Source: Hypomesus transpacificus (lineage: Eukaryota; Chordata; Actinopteri; Osmeriformes; Osmeridae). From it: DNA of 64,000 nt. Below are positions 48,738 through 60,429 of the stretch, piece by piece (positions within the stretch are counted from its first letter, which is position 1; every line of letters starts with the position of its first letter). The position numbers and the translations under genes were made by a program. The DNA lies in the NCBI RefSeq assembly GCF_021917145.1, contig NC_061063.1, forward strand, positions 1,655,575 to 1,719,574, written 5' to 3'. The notes beneath the pieces are model-generated. The model made no database searches. It saw only the letters and a list, made by a program, of their open reading frames with translations, and was not told the origin of the DNA.

Positions 48738-49245
48738 GTCCACCAGGCACTGGGTTGAAGTTTGTAACTGTAACTGGAGGAAAACAGGGAAGCTGTACTG
48801 TGTGGAGGCTGTTGCCACCCTTTCTGCACACACACAAACACACCCACACACACGCACAAAAGCACACACTAAGATACAAAATGATGGACACAGCTGCATG
48901 CTACAGAAGTACTGAAGTGTGTCTACACTACCGTTCAAAAGTTTGGGGTCACCCAGACAATTTCGTGTTTTCCATGAAAATTCACACTTTTATTTTTCAA
49001 ATAACTTTCTAAATGAATAGAAAATATAGTCAAGACATTTACAAGGTTAAATATTATTGTTAGAAATAATTATTTTTATTTGAAATATACATTTTGTTCT
49101 TCAAACTTTGCTTTCGTCAAATAATACTCCATTTGTAGCAATTACAACATTGCAGACCTTTGGCATTCTAATTCTAATCCTTCTAATCATCCATTAGTCT
49201 TCTAAAGGCAATTAGCAAACACAATGTACCATTCAAACATTGGAG

Positions 49246-51021
49246 TACAGTTTTTTTTATTCGCTTTGGTACTATTTTTACAAGTATGTGGTAAAACCTC
49301 ACAACTGTTTGTACAAAACTCAAAGCAGATCATCAAAAAGTCAGTTTTTTCAAACATGTAATCACATGTTCAATTGACTAAGTACAATGCACAAAATACA
49401 CAAACACTTTTTCATATGAAGTAATTGTCTTTCACAATGCAATGCTCACGATACTTTTGATATGCTTCTCATGTAATTTGCGTAAATACATTTGACCAAC
49501 ACTTAATCCAACAGATCTTAATGGTTAATCACTGAAACGTTTGGTAAACCTATATATTTTCATTTCAGCAATAAACAGTATATCGATTTTGAGAACTAAA
49601 GAAATAAAATGTGTTTTTGTACGAACATATAAATTACTGTAACCAAACCACACAATAACGAGTAAACCAACGAATACTCGTTATTGCTACTTGATTTCAA
49701 ATTTGGGTAACCACAATTGGTCATTAGATATACGTACTGTAAAAGTGGGGGCGTAAACATTAGTAATTTCTTTCAACATGGAGACGGATATACAGCAGGG
49801 AATAGGAAGCGCTTGTGGACAAGAGATCCGTCAGAGAGGTGGCTATGGGCTCCAACAGAGAGGTCAGAGATGTGGGCATGGGCTCCAACAGAGAGGTCAG
49901 AGAGGTGGGCATGGGCTCCAACAGAGAGGTGGGCATGGGCTCCAACAGAGAGGTCAGAGAGGTGGGCATGGGCTCCAACAGAGAGGTGGGCAGGGGCTCC
50001 AACAGAGAGGTCAGAGAGGTGGGCATGGGCACCAACAGAGAGGTGGGCATGGGCTCCAACAGAGAGGTCAGAGAGGTGGGCATGGGCTCCAACAGAGAGG
50101 TGGGCAGGGGCTCCAACAGAGAGGTCAGAGAGGTGGGCATGGGCTCCAACAGAGAGGTGGGCAGGGGCTCCAACAGAGAGGTCAGAGAGGTGGGCATGGG
50201 CACCAACAGAGAGGTCAGAGAGGTGGACATGGGCTCCAACAGAGAGGTCAGAGAGGTGGGCATGGGCACCAACAGAGAGGTCAGAGAGGTGGGCATGGGC
50301 TCCAACAGAGAGGTCAGAGAGGTGGGCATGGGCACCAACAGAGAGGTCAGAGAGGTGGGCATGGGCACCAACAGAGAGGTCAGAGAGGTGGGCATGGGCT
50401 CCAACAGAGAGGTCAGAGATGTGGGCATGGGCACCAACAGAGAGGTCAGAGAGGTGGGCATGGGGCCTCTAAATGTTATATTTTGTTCTCATTCAGTTAC
50501 ATACGTAATAGAAAGTATACATATGTTACAATTATATCTGAAAAATAATATAAAAACTAATTTGGCCAAATGATTGTAGACAATGTTTTCATTGATCTTT
50601 CACTTGATTACACATAGGATGGATATTTTGGAAGTTATAGATGACGTAAATGTGAGTAATGTAAGTGCATTGCCTAATGTGAAACTGTAATATGTCTTTT
50701 ACATAGTACTTTAGCATATTACAGTAATTTCAGCACTTCTAAGGCCGATTTGAAACATGTATCTTGCATTATTTGCTGTTGGATGAACTGATTGTTAAAA
50801 GTGCTAAATTGAAAGAAGATCATACTATTGTGTTTTGGTGATTAAACCAAATGTTCCCATTACATATTACAATAATTTTGTGTTTGAAAGCATTCCATGA
50901 GGTTTTGAAAGAATGACTAGCTGCGTTACAAGTGTGATCAGTTTGGATCTTTGTACTAAGAGTTTTGAAAATGTACACCTTACTTGTGAAAATAGTATCA
51001 AAGCGAATAAAAAAAACTGTA
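49246..51021 (+). mobile_element. Nested Tc1/IS630-like element, transposase mostly deleted
   Basis: The ends TACAGTTTTTTTTATTCGCT are mirrored at 51021 and belong to the family seen at 38764-40882. An ORF starting at 49778 (METDIQQGIGSACGQEIRQRGG) resembles the Gly/Arg-rich N-terminus of that family's transposase, then dissolves into a 33-bp minisatellite. The helix-turn-helix and catalytic parts are absent. Confidence 0.65.
49836..50465 (+). repeat. 33/24-bp minisatellite within a transposase N-terminus
   Basis: The full unit is 33 bp (ggtgggcatgggctccaaca + gagaggtcagaga); a shorter 24-bp form lacks part of the end. Variation is mainly gctccaa/gcaccaa and gcatg/gcagg. Both unit lengths are multiples of three, so three plus-strand frames and one minus-strand frame stay open for over 230 codons. 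I do not regard any as a proven gene. Confidence 0.92.
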
Positions 51022-51498
51022 ATAGTTGCTGCAAATGGGCCTCTATACAGCTATGTAGATATTTCATTAAAAACCAAACGTTTCCACCTAGAATAGTCAT
51101 TTACCACATTAACAATGTAGAGTTAGGATGAAGTTCTTCATGGATTTCAGATTAATTTAATGTTATCTTCATAAAAAAACTGTGCTTTTCTTAGAAAAAT
51201 AAGGACATTTCCAAGTGACCCCAAACTTTTGAACGTTAGTGTATGTCTGTGTGTCTGCATGTGTGTGTGTCTGTATGTGTCTGTATGTGTCTGTATGTGC
51301 CTGTGTCTGCGTCTATTTGTGTGTCTGTATGTGTCTGTGTGTGTGTGTGTGTCTGTTTGTGTGCAGGCTCAGATCGTGGTTTCCTGTTTGAAAGCTGGTT
51401 GCTCCTTCTCTTTCTGTGTGTACGTGCGCTCAGTTCCTGGTTTCAAAAGAACAGCGCAACTGCTGTCTCAACTTCACCAGACAGATCAGAGCATCACA

Positions 51499-53112
51499 AT
51501 GAACACTTACTTCTACCTCCTAGTCTCTGTCTTGATTTGCAAGAACTACGCAGGTGAGCTCATTTCACATTGCTTCTCTACGTTGTCTAGTGAGACTTTG
51601 AGACAGTAATTTTGTATCAAGGTGTGAGCCATTTTTTATTGTATGTACATTCTCAGCAGTCTCTGTCTTTTTCCTGAATATTTTAGTGTTATTTTTCAAA
51701 AGCTCACCTAAAGAATGATATTTTCTGGTGTAATTCAGTCCAAATGTAATTCAATTGTAATTCATAAGGTTCTGGAGCCTTAGTTGTAGGATGTAGGATG
51801 TACACAGTGAAGTAAGGCTTCCTGCATCTAGTCACATTCTGAGACAACAGCAGTTATACTTTGCCCATCCATGTTTGTCATGACAGAGATGACCTGTCAA
51901 ACTGTCCAGCAGAAGGACACCGCCACGCTGAGTTGTGGCCACTTTGAAGGTGATGTAAGATGGAGCAGAGACCAAGATGGAGGAAGAGTTGACATTCTGA
52001 CTGTGAGAAAAGGACAGGACAGCGAGGACAAACACATTCATGACCCAGGCAAACGTTTTAGTTCAGTGGCAGACAAATCACTGACTATTTTGAGAGTGAT
52101 TTCCTCAGATAGTGGGGTGTACTACTGCAACGGTGAACCAGTGGTGAATCTGACAGTGACACCAGGTGAGTCTCTGAGAGCCAGTAGACAGTGTGGTAGA
52201 GATACACCAGGAACCTGCTCTGTTGTGGCCTCAAAATACAGGTCAGCTGATGTATTGTTTCATGTCACCTCAACATCACAGAAACAGTCCTAGAAGAAGA
52301 TCAGAAGAGAACATGTGGTCCTAAAAGTTCACCAACTACAAGTACAGTATTGTTCTGGAAGCGTCCGATAGATTTACAGTTACTGACATCACATTCACCT
52401 TCTCCTACTAATACCAATACTGTATTCATTTAGCAGACACTTTTAGTCAAAACAGTACACAGTGGGGGGGGGGGGGGGGGGGGGGGGGGATAATCAGTAA
52501 TCAGATCTCCTCACCTGCCTACCATGATAAACACTTTTTGTCTAATTTAGCTTTTGTGATTGAATGACAAAATTAACAGCAGATCGATTATTCCAACCCC
52601 CCCCCCCCCACACCAACGCACACACACACATACCCTTCTCTGTGTCTGTCCATTTCAAATCTTTTCTCACTAGCTAACTGTAACTTTCTCACTTTAGTTT
52701 CACTCTGTACGTCATGTCCACGTTAAACTGCAGGATTCAAGTCTCTTCTGTTTAGTTCCACTCTCAACTAAACACGTTAGACCCTGTTTATGGATATACA
52801 AGCTTTTTGACTTGATTGACAGTGACAACGAGGACAGTGTCAGTGGCCGAAGAGAGGGAGGCCACAAAGAAGGATAAGAAGAAAGATAAGAAGAGTGAGA
52901 AGAGCAAGAATAAAAAGAATAAGGAGGATGGAAAGAAAAAAGAAGACAACAAGGAGGAAAAGAAGGAAGTGAAGAATGAGAAGAAGGATGAGAAGACAAA
53001 GATTAAGTCTCCTCATTTGTCCTTCAACCATGTGATGAACAGGATATCTTCTATTTGTCATGTCTGCTCATCTCCATCTCTGAGGTCATTATGGAGTGAT
53101 CTGTGCGCATGA
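51499..53112 (+). CDS. Small Ig V-type protein with Lys/Glu-rich tail, copy A
   Basis: Family not identified. Exons are 51499-51553 (leader MNTYFYLLVSVLICKNYA), 51887-52165 (one short V-type Ig domain) and 52823-53112 (tail), all phase 1. The total is 207 residues. The Ig domain has TATLSCGH, VRWSRDQDGG, KSLTILRV and SDSGVYYCNG. The third exon gives VTTRTVSVAEEREATKK and then about 45 residues that are nearly all Lys, Asp, Glu and Asn (KDKKKDKKSEKSKNKKNKED and onward). No transmembrane segment is visible, so the predicted product is secreted with a charged, probably disordered tail. The acceptor of exon 3 (cttgattgacag) has a poor polypyrimidine tract, so the join is less certain than the Ig exon. 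The block is duplicated at 61443-63002. Strong donor ACCAG|gtgagt after the Ig exon argues against simple read-through. Confidence 0.65.
52467..52490. repeat. Poly-G run in copy A intron
   Basis: About 24 consecutive G's after a degenerate SINE tail (catttagcagacacttttag). The matching site in copy B (62450-62468) also has a G run, so the run predates the duplication or recurs. Confidence 0.85.
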
Positions 53113-53127
53113 AAATATCAACTCTAC

Positions 53128-53323
53128 ATTTACATTTAGTCATTTAGCAGACGCTCTTATCCAGAGCGACTTACAGTAAGTACAGGGACATTCCCCCCAA
53201 AGAAAGTAGGGTGAAGTGCCTTGCCCAAGGACAAAACGTCATTTGACAGGGCGGGAAATCGATCCAGCAACCTTCTGATTACTAGCCCAACTCCCTCACC
53301 GCTCAGCCATCTGACTCTCTACA
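53128..53323 (-). repeat. tRNA-derived SINE just after copy A
   Basis: Full-length minus-strand copy, 16 bp beyond the copy A stop codon. It is absent from the equivalent place in copy B (around 63020), so it inserted after the duplication. Confidence 0.82.
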
Positions 53324-53484
53324 CACAGTATCGTTACATTCAGCTCATTATAAAGTCTCTCACTAAGGAGTGGTCCTCTAGTTTCTATCGCCCCTTTTTA
53401 TGCCTGTTTCATTACCTTCAAATTTCTTATGTGACAATGAATGTTGTTCACCGGTAAAAATCCATCCAGGTATATGGAAATAAG

Positions 53485-53800
53485 AGTACTGACTTGATTG
53501 ACAGTGACAACAAAGACAGTATCAGTGACTGAAGAGTGAGTTGTAGCCTCACTCTGTTCAGTCCTGTCCTCGTTGTCACTGTCAATCAAGTCAACGGGAT
53601 TAAAATGAAGTCAATCAAGTCAGAACGATTACATTGAAGATAAGAAGGGTGAAAAGGACAAGATGAGTTATAAGAATAATAATGGGAATGGAAATAAAAA
53701 TGAAGACATGGAGGGACAGATGGAAGTGTAAGATGAGAAATATAATAAGAGTAAACATGTCCTCTATCTGTTAGATGATTGTGATATCCCCCTTTTGTCA
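53485..53800. repeat. Decayed, partly inverted copies of the tail exon
   Basis: At 53491 'acttgattgacagtgacaac' repeats the acceptor and start of exon 3. At 53565-53592 the same sequence occurs inverted, so the two face each other and can form a stem. Further on, a diverged Lys-rich-type stretch (gaagataagaagggtgaaaa) follows. The same arrangement is at 63234-63480 after copy B. Confidence 0.8.
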
Positions 53801-54111
53801 TTCATGCTCTGCTCCATCGAGGTCATGATGTAGCCCACACAGGAAGTTGGTGATCAGTGCTGATGACTGACTGCTCTGTCTTTACTCTCTTTCTGAGGGT
53901 AGCAGGATCACCTTTTCCTGTGTCTCTCTCTTCCTTGCTGTTTAGAGGCAGTTCTGATAGTGGAATTTTACTGAAGCATTTCTAACAACCATGTGAGCCT
54001 GTACCCAATTGCTGAGTCTGACTGTTTACTAGCAAACAGTGACAAAATACAGTATGTACAGTATGTAAAATGTCCTTAATATATCTCTCCCTGTGCTGTC
54101 TTATCTTTTAG

Positions 54112-54159
54112 TTTGGTCCAGTTTTAAAGGGCACACTTTCTGTCTGGCCAGTAAACAAG
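54112..54159 (+). other. Possible extra 3' exon of copy A
   Basis: An acceptor (cttatcttttag) and donor (AACAAG|gtaggc) bracket 48 nt. In phase 1 it reads VWSSFKGHTFCLASKQ without a stop. A further possible acceptor at 54880-54891 (ctcgttccag) would end the frame with G-S-stop. A poly(A) signal AATAAA lies at 55300-55305. These could form an alternative C-terminus, but evidence is thin. Confidence 0.25.
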
Positions 54160-54317
54160 GTAGGCTACTGAGAGAGAAGGCATAGCCTGCATAGTTATTA
54201 TAATAATGTGTTCCAATGTGTATGCATTGCATACATATTTCATGAGTGCAATAACTAATCAACAATTGAACGTTTAGGATGTTTATTAGAATGATGGGGC
54301 TTGTAGCACACCAACCT

Positions 54318-54445
54318 GGTAGCAGAGCTCAGTCTGGTGCAGGTGGAGGAGGCTGGTAGCAGAGCTGAGTCTGGTGCAGGTGGAGGAGGCTGGGAGCAGA
54401 GCTCAGTCTGGTGCAGGTGGAGGAGGCTGGTAGCAGAGTCGAGCC
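54318..54445 (+). repeat. 36-bp tandem repeat
   Basis: About three and a half copies of 'gcagagctcagtctggtgca' plus 'ggtggaggaggctggta'. Minus-strand frames rich in Pro and Ser are artefacts. Confidence 0.85.
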
Positions 54446-54459
54446 TAGTGTCCTGTGGA

Positions 54460-55620
54460 GACAAGAGTGTCATTCTCCAGAGTACAACTGAGATGTGATT
54501 GAAGTCGGGAAAGGCTGGTTAATAGTTCACCAGGCTGGAACTTAGGGTGTGGTGCTTGTGCTGAACAGCAGCACAAGCAGATCCCTGGGGATGCCTGGAG
54601 AGCTGAGTTGTGGAGCAGGGAGAAGCAGAGGAGAAGGAGGGGTGGGAGGGCGCCAAAACATGTGAGCACGAAGAGAGAGGAATAGAGGAGTAAATATACA
54701 GAAATATTAGACTGGGAAAAGAGAAGTTGAGTTGCGGTCACATTCCTCTGCACTTTGGCTGGGCTGAGTTGCAATATCCTTCTACCGAACTTCACTTATG
54801 CCTAATTCCATAAATTGTTAGATGCAATACGTACTTGTTTCAGTATACTAAATAGTTACATTATGTGTGTTCTCGTTCCAGGATCCTAAAACACAGAAGA
54901 TGGGAAGATTCAGTCTGCATAATCGACAGTAAAGTCTTTGATAAAGAATTATAACATACACAATTACTGTGATATGTGATTTAATGTTTCATTTGAATAT
55001 CTTGAATCTTTATCATTTCATTTGATCATTTCCTATTGGTATTGATTCCATGGGTGTACAGCTTTGACGACATAATTTAAATCTCATACAGAAATTCAGA
55101 TTATAAAAATGTATGTACATTTAAATTATTATAACACAACTTTGTTATTGATTTATTTGTATTGGTAGAAAATGTGGTATTGGACATTGGTAGAAAATGT
55201 ATTGCAGACATATTTGTGTTATGTTTTAGAGAAAAAGGATTCTGGTTCTTGCACTTTATGTACACTTGAATCTATGTATATGGTGCTGATGTTGAATGCA
55301 ATAAAAAGCTGAGCTGATCTGCTGTGCCTTTGATGATGAAGGGTAGTGAGATGTTGGTCAGAAGACAACCATCACACTAAGAAGAATTGTAACTTGTCTA
55401 ACTACATGCTCTTATGGTTCTTTCCTTCGGGACTTATTTGGTTTTTCACAATGTATGATTCATGTCTTGGCAACCCACAATGTTTGGGGCAATCTCGTTG
55501 TTATGATCTGTGACCTATGCACTTTTACAAATCTCTCCCTTGGAAGTTGCTTTGAATAAAAGCGTCAGCTAAATGCATAAATGTAAGTGCCCTGACTGAA
55601 TTTAAACCACAAGGGGGCAC
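54460..55620. other. Intergenic or 3' UTR sequence, no gene seen
   Basis: It includes the AATAAA at 55300-55305 noted above and a SINE-tail fragment in plus orientation at 55540-55590 (ttgaataaaagcgtcagct). Confidence 0.35.
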
Positions 55621-56480
55621 TGTGAAATAAAATTCAAGCTGGACTGTAGATTTGAATAGTCGAAGATGGCAGTTTCAATTTAATTTATTTAGCTTGTACA
55701 AACTGAAGATTAAACAAAGCACTTTATGATCAGTCATTACAAAGGGTGTGCTAGTCAAAAATCGTTCGCAAGAGTGATGCCGAACATCCAAAAATCACAA
55801 CCTTATTTACACTCTAGATCAAATGGCATTCTATAAGGTCAATCAATCAATGTAGCAAACTTTGTGATTGGCTCACTCAACTTAGTGACAGCTTGAAACT
55901 GTTCTTTGATGTGACATCTCTCCCCAAACCAGTAGATAATAAAACCCTAGGAGTTGGCCAGCCAAATGGTCAACTGTCCTTTGTGTGGTCATCTTCAAAC
56001 AATACTTTTAATGAACACAAACAATGAAACGGGACACAGTCCTTCTCTAGCCAAAGTTCAGAGCAACTGCCTCTATAGCCCCTTACACTGACCAGAGGAC
56101 AGAAGGCCATATAAGATGCTTCACACATCCCCCAGAGTAAAATGCCCACAGAGCCATCAGCACCTCACATTCCTTTGATCTCAACTAAATTATCTTCCCT
56201 TCCTGTCTCTTACCAATGAACATAGAAACTTATAGATTTCATACACATACATCTATGCATATGAACATTTCTACCACAGCAGTTAACACATCTACTAATG
56301 TCTTCAAATGGAAACATGTAGACACACACACGTTTACACTTTTTCCTTGTGTGTATATTATTTATTTAATAATTAAAACGTTTACAACTATTCAGTAACA
56401 TTTACAGAATAGGGTCTGATAAACATTGGAATATAGAGTAAACAAACTTCTCTGAATCAGATTTGAAGACAAAAATGAAT
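55620..56480. other. Intergenic, no gene seen
   Basis: AT-rich, with no long ORF, splice pattern or repeat family recognised. Confidence 0.3.
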
Positions 56481-56487
56481 CTAATCA

Positions 56488-56640
56488 AATCAACATTTAT
56501 TTGTATAGCCCTTTTTACAAGCAATGTCACAGAGGGCTTCACATACGCCCACAAAACTGCCCCTCAACCAACCTAAACCCTCAAGGAAGAGAAGGAAAAA
56601 CTCCCAGAAAAAGTCATTAGAGAAGAAAAAATGACTACTA
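56488..56640 (+). repeat. Fish interspersed repeat (tttgtatagcccttt family), copy 1
   Basis: It shares with 60430-60640 the phrases 'caagcaatgtcacagag' and 'aactgcccctcaaccaacct' and 'aaaccctcaaggaaga'. The family is common in teleosts; its class (SINE or LINE end) is not assigned here. Confidence 0.7.
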
Positions 56641-56689
56641 TTCTCTACTCTACAGTACAGTAAAATGTAGTCTACTACATGCACTACAT

Positions 56690-57125
56690 CAGTATTTTTT
56701 GGGGAAACATTCACGGCAGTCCATGATTGAAACAATGTACTGTATTTTATTTGCTGAATACTTTCATTTGTCTCCACAAATGTACTTGCTGTGTTTACAG
56801 TATGTAGCCTACTATACAGTATTCAATTTGAAATGTGTTCAGATTTTCTGTACAAAATGCAACCTTTACGTAGACAATGTGGTGAAATACAGTAAATATT
56901 TTCAGCAGTGTGCTGTACTGGTCTTGTGTGTTTTGTTTGGTCAACATATTCGTGGACTTTTACTTACTCTACTGTAACAATATCTCTGACAAAAACAAGC
57001 AGATTATATCATTAGAAAAGAATAGTTTGTTTAAAAGTGTTTTATATTTTGCACAACAGTGTGTAACTGGTTCAAGCAGAGTCCAATTTTATGAACCACG
57101 TGTGTGGCATAAGGTGACAGAAACA
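56690..57125 (+). mobile_element. Fragment of the Tc1/IS630-like family
   Basis: Blocks such as 'catgattgaaacaatgtact' and 'tgaaccacgtgtgtggcata' match, in reverse complement, the interior of the element at 38764-40882 (near 39320 and 39165). No ORF remains. Confidence 0.6.
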
Positions 57126-57129
57126 TCAT

Positions 57130-58150
57130 TGACACCATCATCCCCTCCAGTCTCCAAGCTCGTGGACTTGGGACTAAGCACCTCCCTCTGCAAGTGGATC
57201 TTCCACTTCCTGACGAGGAGGCCACAGGTGGTGAGAATCGGTGACCGCATCTCATCCACACTGATCACCAACAATATTTTATGGCAACTTATATTTTATT
57301 TTATTGTACATTTTATTTAATTCTAATTCCACTTAGTACTGCTAGTTTATGTACCCTTAGTATAGATAGTCCACAGATTTTAATTTTGGGTTCCTATATG
57401 TTTATTGTATGCACCTTCCTGCCAAAGTAAATTCCTTGTCTGTGCAAACTTTCATGGCGAATAAATCCCATTCTGATTCAAATTCTGAACACAGGCAACC
57501 CCCAGGGCTGTGTGCTCAGCCCTCTCCTGTTCTCCTTGTTCACTCACGACTGTGCGGCAACACACAGCTCCAACCTCCTTGTTAAGTTTGCTGACGACAC
57601 AACCATCGTGGGCCTCATCTCTGACAGTGACGAGTCAGCCTACAGAGAGGAGGTTGATACCCTGACATCATGGTGTCAGGACAACAACCTCTCTCTCAAC
57701 GTCAGCAAGACCAAGGAGATGATTGTGGACTTGAGGAGGTGGCAGGAGGAGGAGCATACACCCCTACACATCAACGGATTAGAAGTGGAGAAGGTCAGCT
57801 GCTTCAGGTTCCTTCACTAACTTTTACAGATGCACTATAGAGAGCATACTGACTGGTTGGATCACAGTGTGGTATGGGAGCTGCACAGACAGGGACCGCA
57901 AGGCCCTACGTAGTGTGGTCTGTTCTGCTGAGTTCATCATCGGCAGGAAGCTCCTTGCCCTACAGGACACCTGCCACCCACGTTGCCTCAGGAAAGCTGG
58001 CATGATTCTAAGAGACTGTTACCACCAATACTTCAGTCTTTTTACCTCATTGCCTTCTGGCAGGCAATACCGTAGCATTCGGTCTCGCACACGCAAAATG
58101 GACAACAGTTTCTACCCTAGGGCCATCAGGTATCCTGTATCCTTTCTAGT
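57130..58150 (+). pseudogene. LINE (L2/CR1-like) reverse-transcriptase relic
   Basis: Collinear blocks run [20 protein letters not shown] (57150), GCVLSPLLFSLFTHDC then LLVKFADDTTIVGLISD (57505-57630; FADD is the catalytic YxDD-type motif), NNLSLNVSKTKEMIVDLRR, then after a deletion TIESILTGWITVWYGSCTDR and LLPSGRQYR-like LPSGRQYRSIRSRTRKMDNS. A separate LINE 3' UTR (tgcaccttcctgccaaagta ... aatccc attctgattc) interrupts it at about 57275-57490. Stops and the internal deletion make it non-functional. Confidence 0.85.
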
Positions 58151-58167
58151 CCACAACCATCTCCACT

Positions 58168-58340
58168 GTCTTACATTTAGTCATTTAGCAGACGCTTTTA
58201 TCCAGAGCGACTTACAGTATGTACAGGAACATTCTCCCCGAGGCAAGTAGGGTGAAGTGCCTTGCCCAAGGACACGACGTCATGAGCACCGGCCGGAAAT
58301 CGAACTGGCAACCTTCAGGCAACCTGACTGATGCTCTAAG
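58168..58340 (-). repeat. SINE, variant head
   Basis: The tail and body match the other SINE copies, but the tRNA-like head differs (ccaccaggttgaccgcttcc side), so it may be a subfamily or a chimera. Confidence 0.65.
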
Positions 58341-58374
58341 TTGTTCTGGCTACACCAGGTCACCAGGTTGACCG

Positions 58375-58900
58375 CTTCCCACCTGTGGTCAGACTCATCC
58401 CCCCTAGAGATGAGCCCAATGAGGGTGGTGTCATCCGCAAACTTCAGGAGTTTGACAGAGTGATGACTGGAGGTGCAGCTGTTGGTGTACAGGGAGAAGA
58501 GCAGAGGAGAAAGGACGCAGCCCTGAGGGGATCCGGTGCTGATGGACCGGGAGTCAGAGACTTGTGCTCCCAGTTTAACGCACTGCTTCCTGTAGTAAGT
58601 CTGTGGAGTCGGGCACGTTCAACTGGGAGAGCTTGTCCTGAAGCAGGGCGGGGATGATGATGCTGAAGGCAGAGCTGAAGTCCACAAACATGATCCTGGC
58701 GTAGGATGCTGGGGAGTCCAGGTGCTCTAGGGTGAAGTGGAGGGCCATGTTAACTGCGTCATCCACAGACCTGTTGGCTCTGTAGGCAAACTGCAAGGGG
58801 TCCAGGAAAGAGTCTGTGATTGATTTGAGGTGTGCCAGCACCAGGAGTTCAAAAGACTTCATTACCACAAAAGACTTCATTACCGCAGAGGTCAGGGTGA
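58375..58900 (-). pseudogene. Second LINE reverse-transcriptase relic, opposite strand
   Basis: The minus strand reads MKSFELLVLAHLKSITDSFL, DPLQFAYRANRSVDDAVNMA and RIMFVDFSSAFSIIIPALL (58880-58590). A broken part then includes GSPQGCVLSPLLFSLYTN and a FADDTTLIGL-type segment (58540-58400). It faces the relic at 57130-58150 and belongs to a related family. Confidence 0.82.
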
Positions 58901-59880
58901 TGGGTCATTTAGTCATTAAGTCCTGTTTGCAGTGGCTTTTTGGGCACAGGCATGATGGTGGAGGACTTGAGACAGATTGGCACGTGGCACGTATCCAGGG
59001 AGGTGAACTGGAGACAGCTGGTCAGTGCACTGCTTGAGGGTGGCTGGAGAGTCCAGCCCAGCTGGACTCTCCAGCTGGGCTGGAGTCGGGAGTCGTGAGT
59101 CGGGAGTCGTTAACGTTAAATCAAAGATTTCAAACCACTTGTGTCGAAAGGCCCATATTTTGCCATCCAAACGTTTGAGGGGATTTTGAAGTAGCTTTAG
59201 TTTAGTTGCCTGTGTCCTGGTCTCCAAAATCTGAATTTGTTCCAGTTGCCCAACTGTACCAGTTGCTCTTACCTGCTGCTGATCTAGGTTCTCATCTGCC
59301 CTCACACTTGTCTCATATGAAAAGTAGCAAAGTAGAGATGGAACTTGGAAAGTACGACTGATAAAATCATTTATTTGGCTTCTTTTTTAAATGAAAGTTA
59401 CATTCAGAGCCTAGGGAACAAAGACAAATGTTTATGCTTTTGCACATTATGAACATATTATTTTAGTATGTGGCAGGCAGCCCATTACAGCTCTCCACTT
59501 TGGCAGGTCTGGGTTGAAAGCAGAAGTCTATTGAGGGCCACCTGCCCTGCCGTGGTCCAGTTTTGGGCGATACTTTTTGGTTTTGCCTTCTTTTGTTGGT
59601 TGATGAGAAAACCGTTGACTAATGATTTCAAAAGACCACTGTCCTTTCTTTCTCTGTCTCTTGCTCTCCATGTATGGACTATTTTGAATCTCTCTAAATA
59701 TTATTTCCTTTTTCATCTGTGAATTGTGTCATTCTGTGTCACATTTCTTCATACCTGCCCCCCACCTCATTTATCTGGACAAAAACATGGTGCTATGGGA
59801 CTCATATTTTCCCACAACCACTAAAAATAGCTTTACTCTGTGACAAACTACATGGAGGCGGACATTTCACCACAGTGCAA
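58901..59880. other. Intergenic, no gene seen
   Basis: The first 150 bp may still be LINE-derived. A short gtcgggagtc tandem is at 59083-59110. No further feature is supported. Confidence 0.3.
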
Positions 59881-59884
59881 CCTC

Positions 59885-60250
59885 CACACACAGGAAGTTG
59901 GTGATCAATGCTGATGACTGACTGCTCTGTCTTCACTCTCTTTCTGTGGGTAGCAGGGTCACCTCTTCCTGTGTCTCTCTTGCTTGCCTTTTAGAGGCAG
60001 TTGTGATAATTAGGATAATGGACACATTTTACTGAAGCATTTCTATCAATCATGGATGACCTGTGTGCCTGTATCCCAATCACTGAGTCTGACAGTTCAC
60101 TAGCCAACACTGACAAAGTGATACTGAGAGAAAAGACATAGCCTACTTATAATATCAATGTGTTCTATGTGTATATACAAACTAATGTTATATGTTAAAC
60201 ATATTAATTTCAGTATACTACATATGTGTGTGTTCACTGATACAGACAAT
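59885..60250 (+). repeat. Truncated third copy of the Ig-gene duplication block
   Basis: From 'cacaggaagttggtgatcaa' onward the sequence follows 53837-54230 downstream of copy A, with indels and substitutions. The Ig exon itself is absent. It shows that the block duplicated at least twice. Confidence 0.78.
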
Positions 60251-60429
60251 TAAGATGAACTTTATATTGTCTGGCTGTTAGCGAGCCAGCATTGCATTCA
60301 GAAGATGAGCAGTGCTGACAGACAAACCTGGCTCGATAGTTTGAATCTGTTCCTTACAAAAGGGTCTCTTTATGGATGAAATGTCTTCTATCAACACACT
60401 TCTGTGCATGCAGTCTATCAGGCACACAC

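Larger units (their letters stand above)
48926..51241. mobile_element. DNA transposon with 27-bp inverted ends, TA-flanked
   Basis: CACTACCGTTCAAAAGTTTG(GGGTCAC) at 48926 mirrors the end at 51241 with one mismatch, and both ends abut TA, as for Tc1/mariner elements. The interior has no transposase of its own and is interrupted by a second inverted-repeat element at 49246-51021. Confidence 0.75.

Noticed and set aside
49717-50573. Four overlapping ORFs of 233-256 codons considered as a repeat-protein gene
   Set aside because: The frames stay open only because the units are 33 and 24 bp; the sole credible coding part is a transposase N-terminus.
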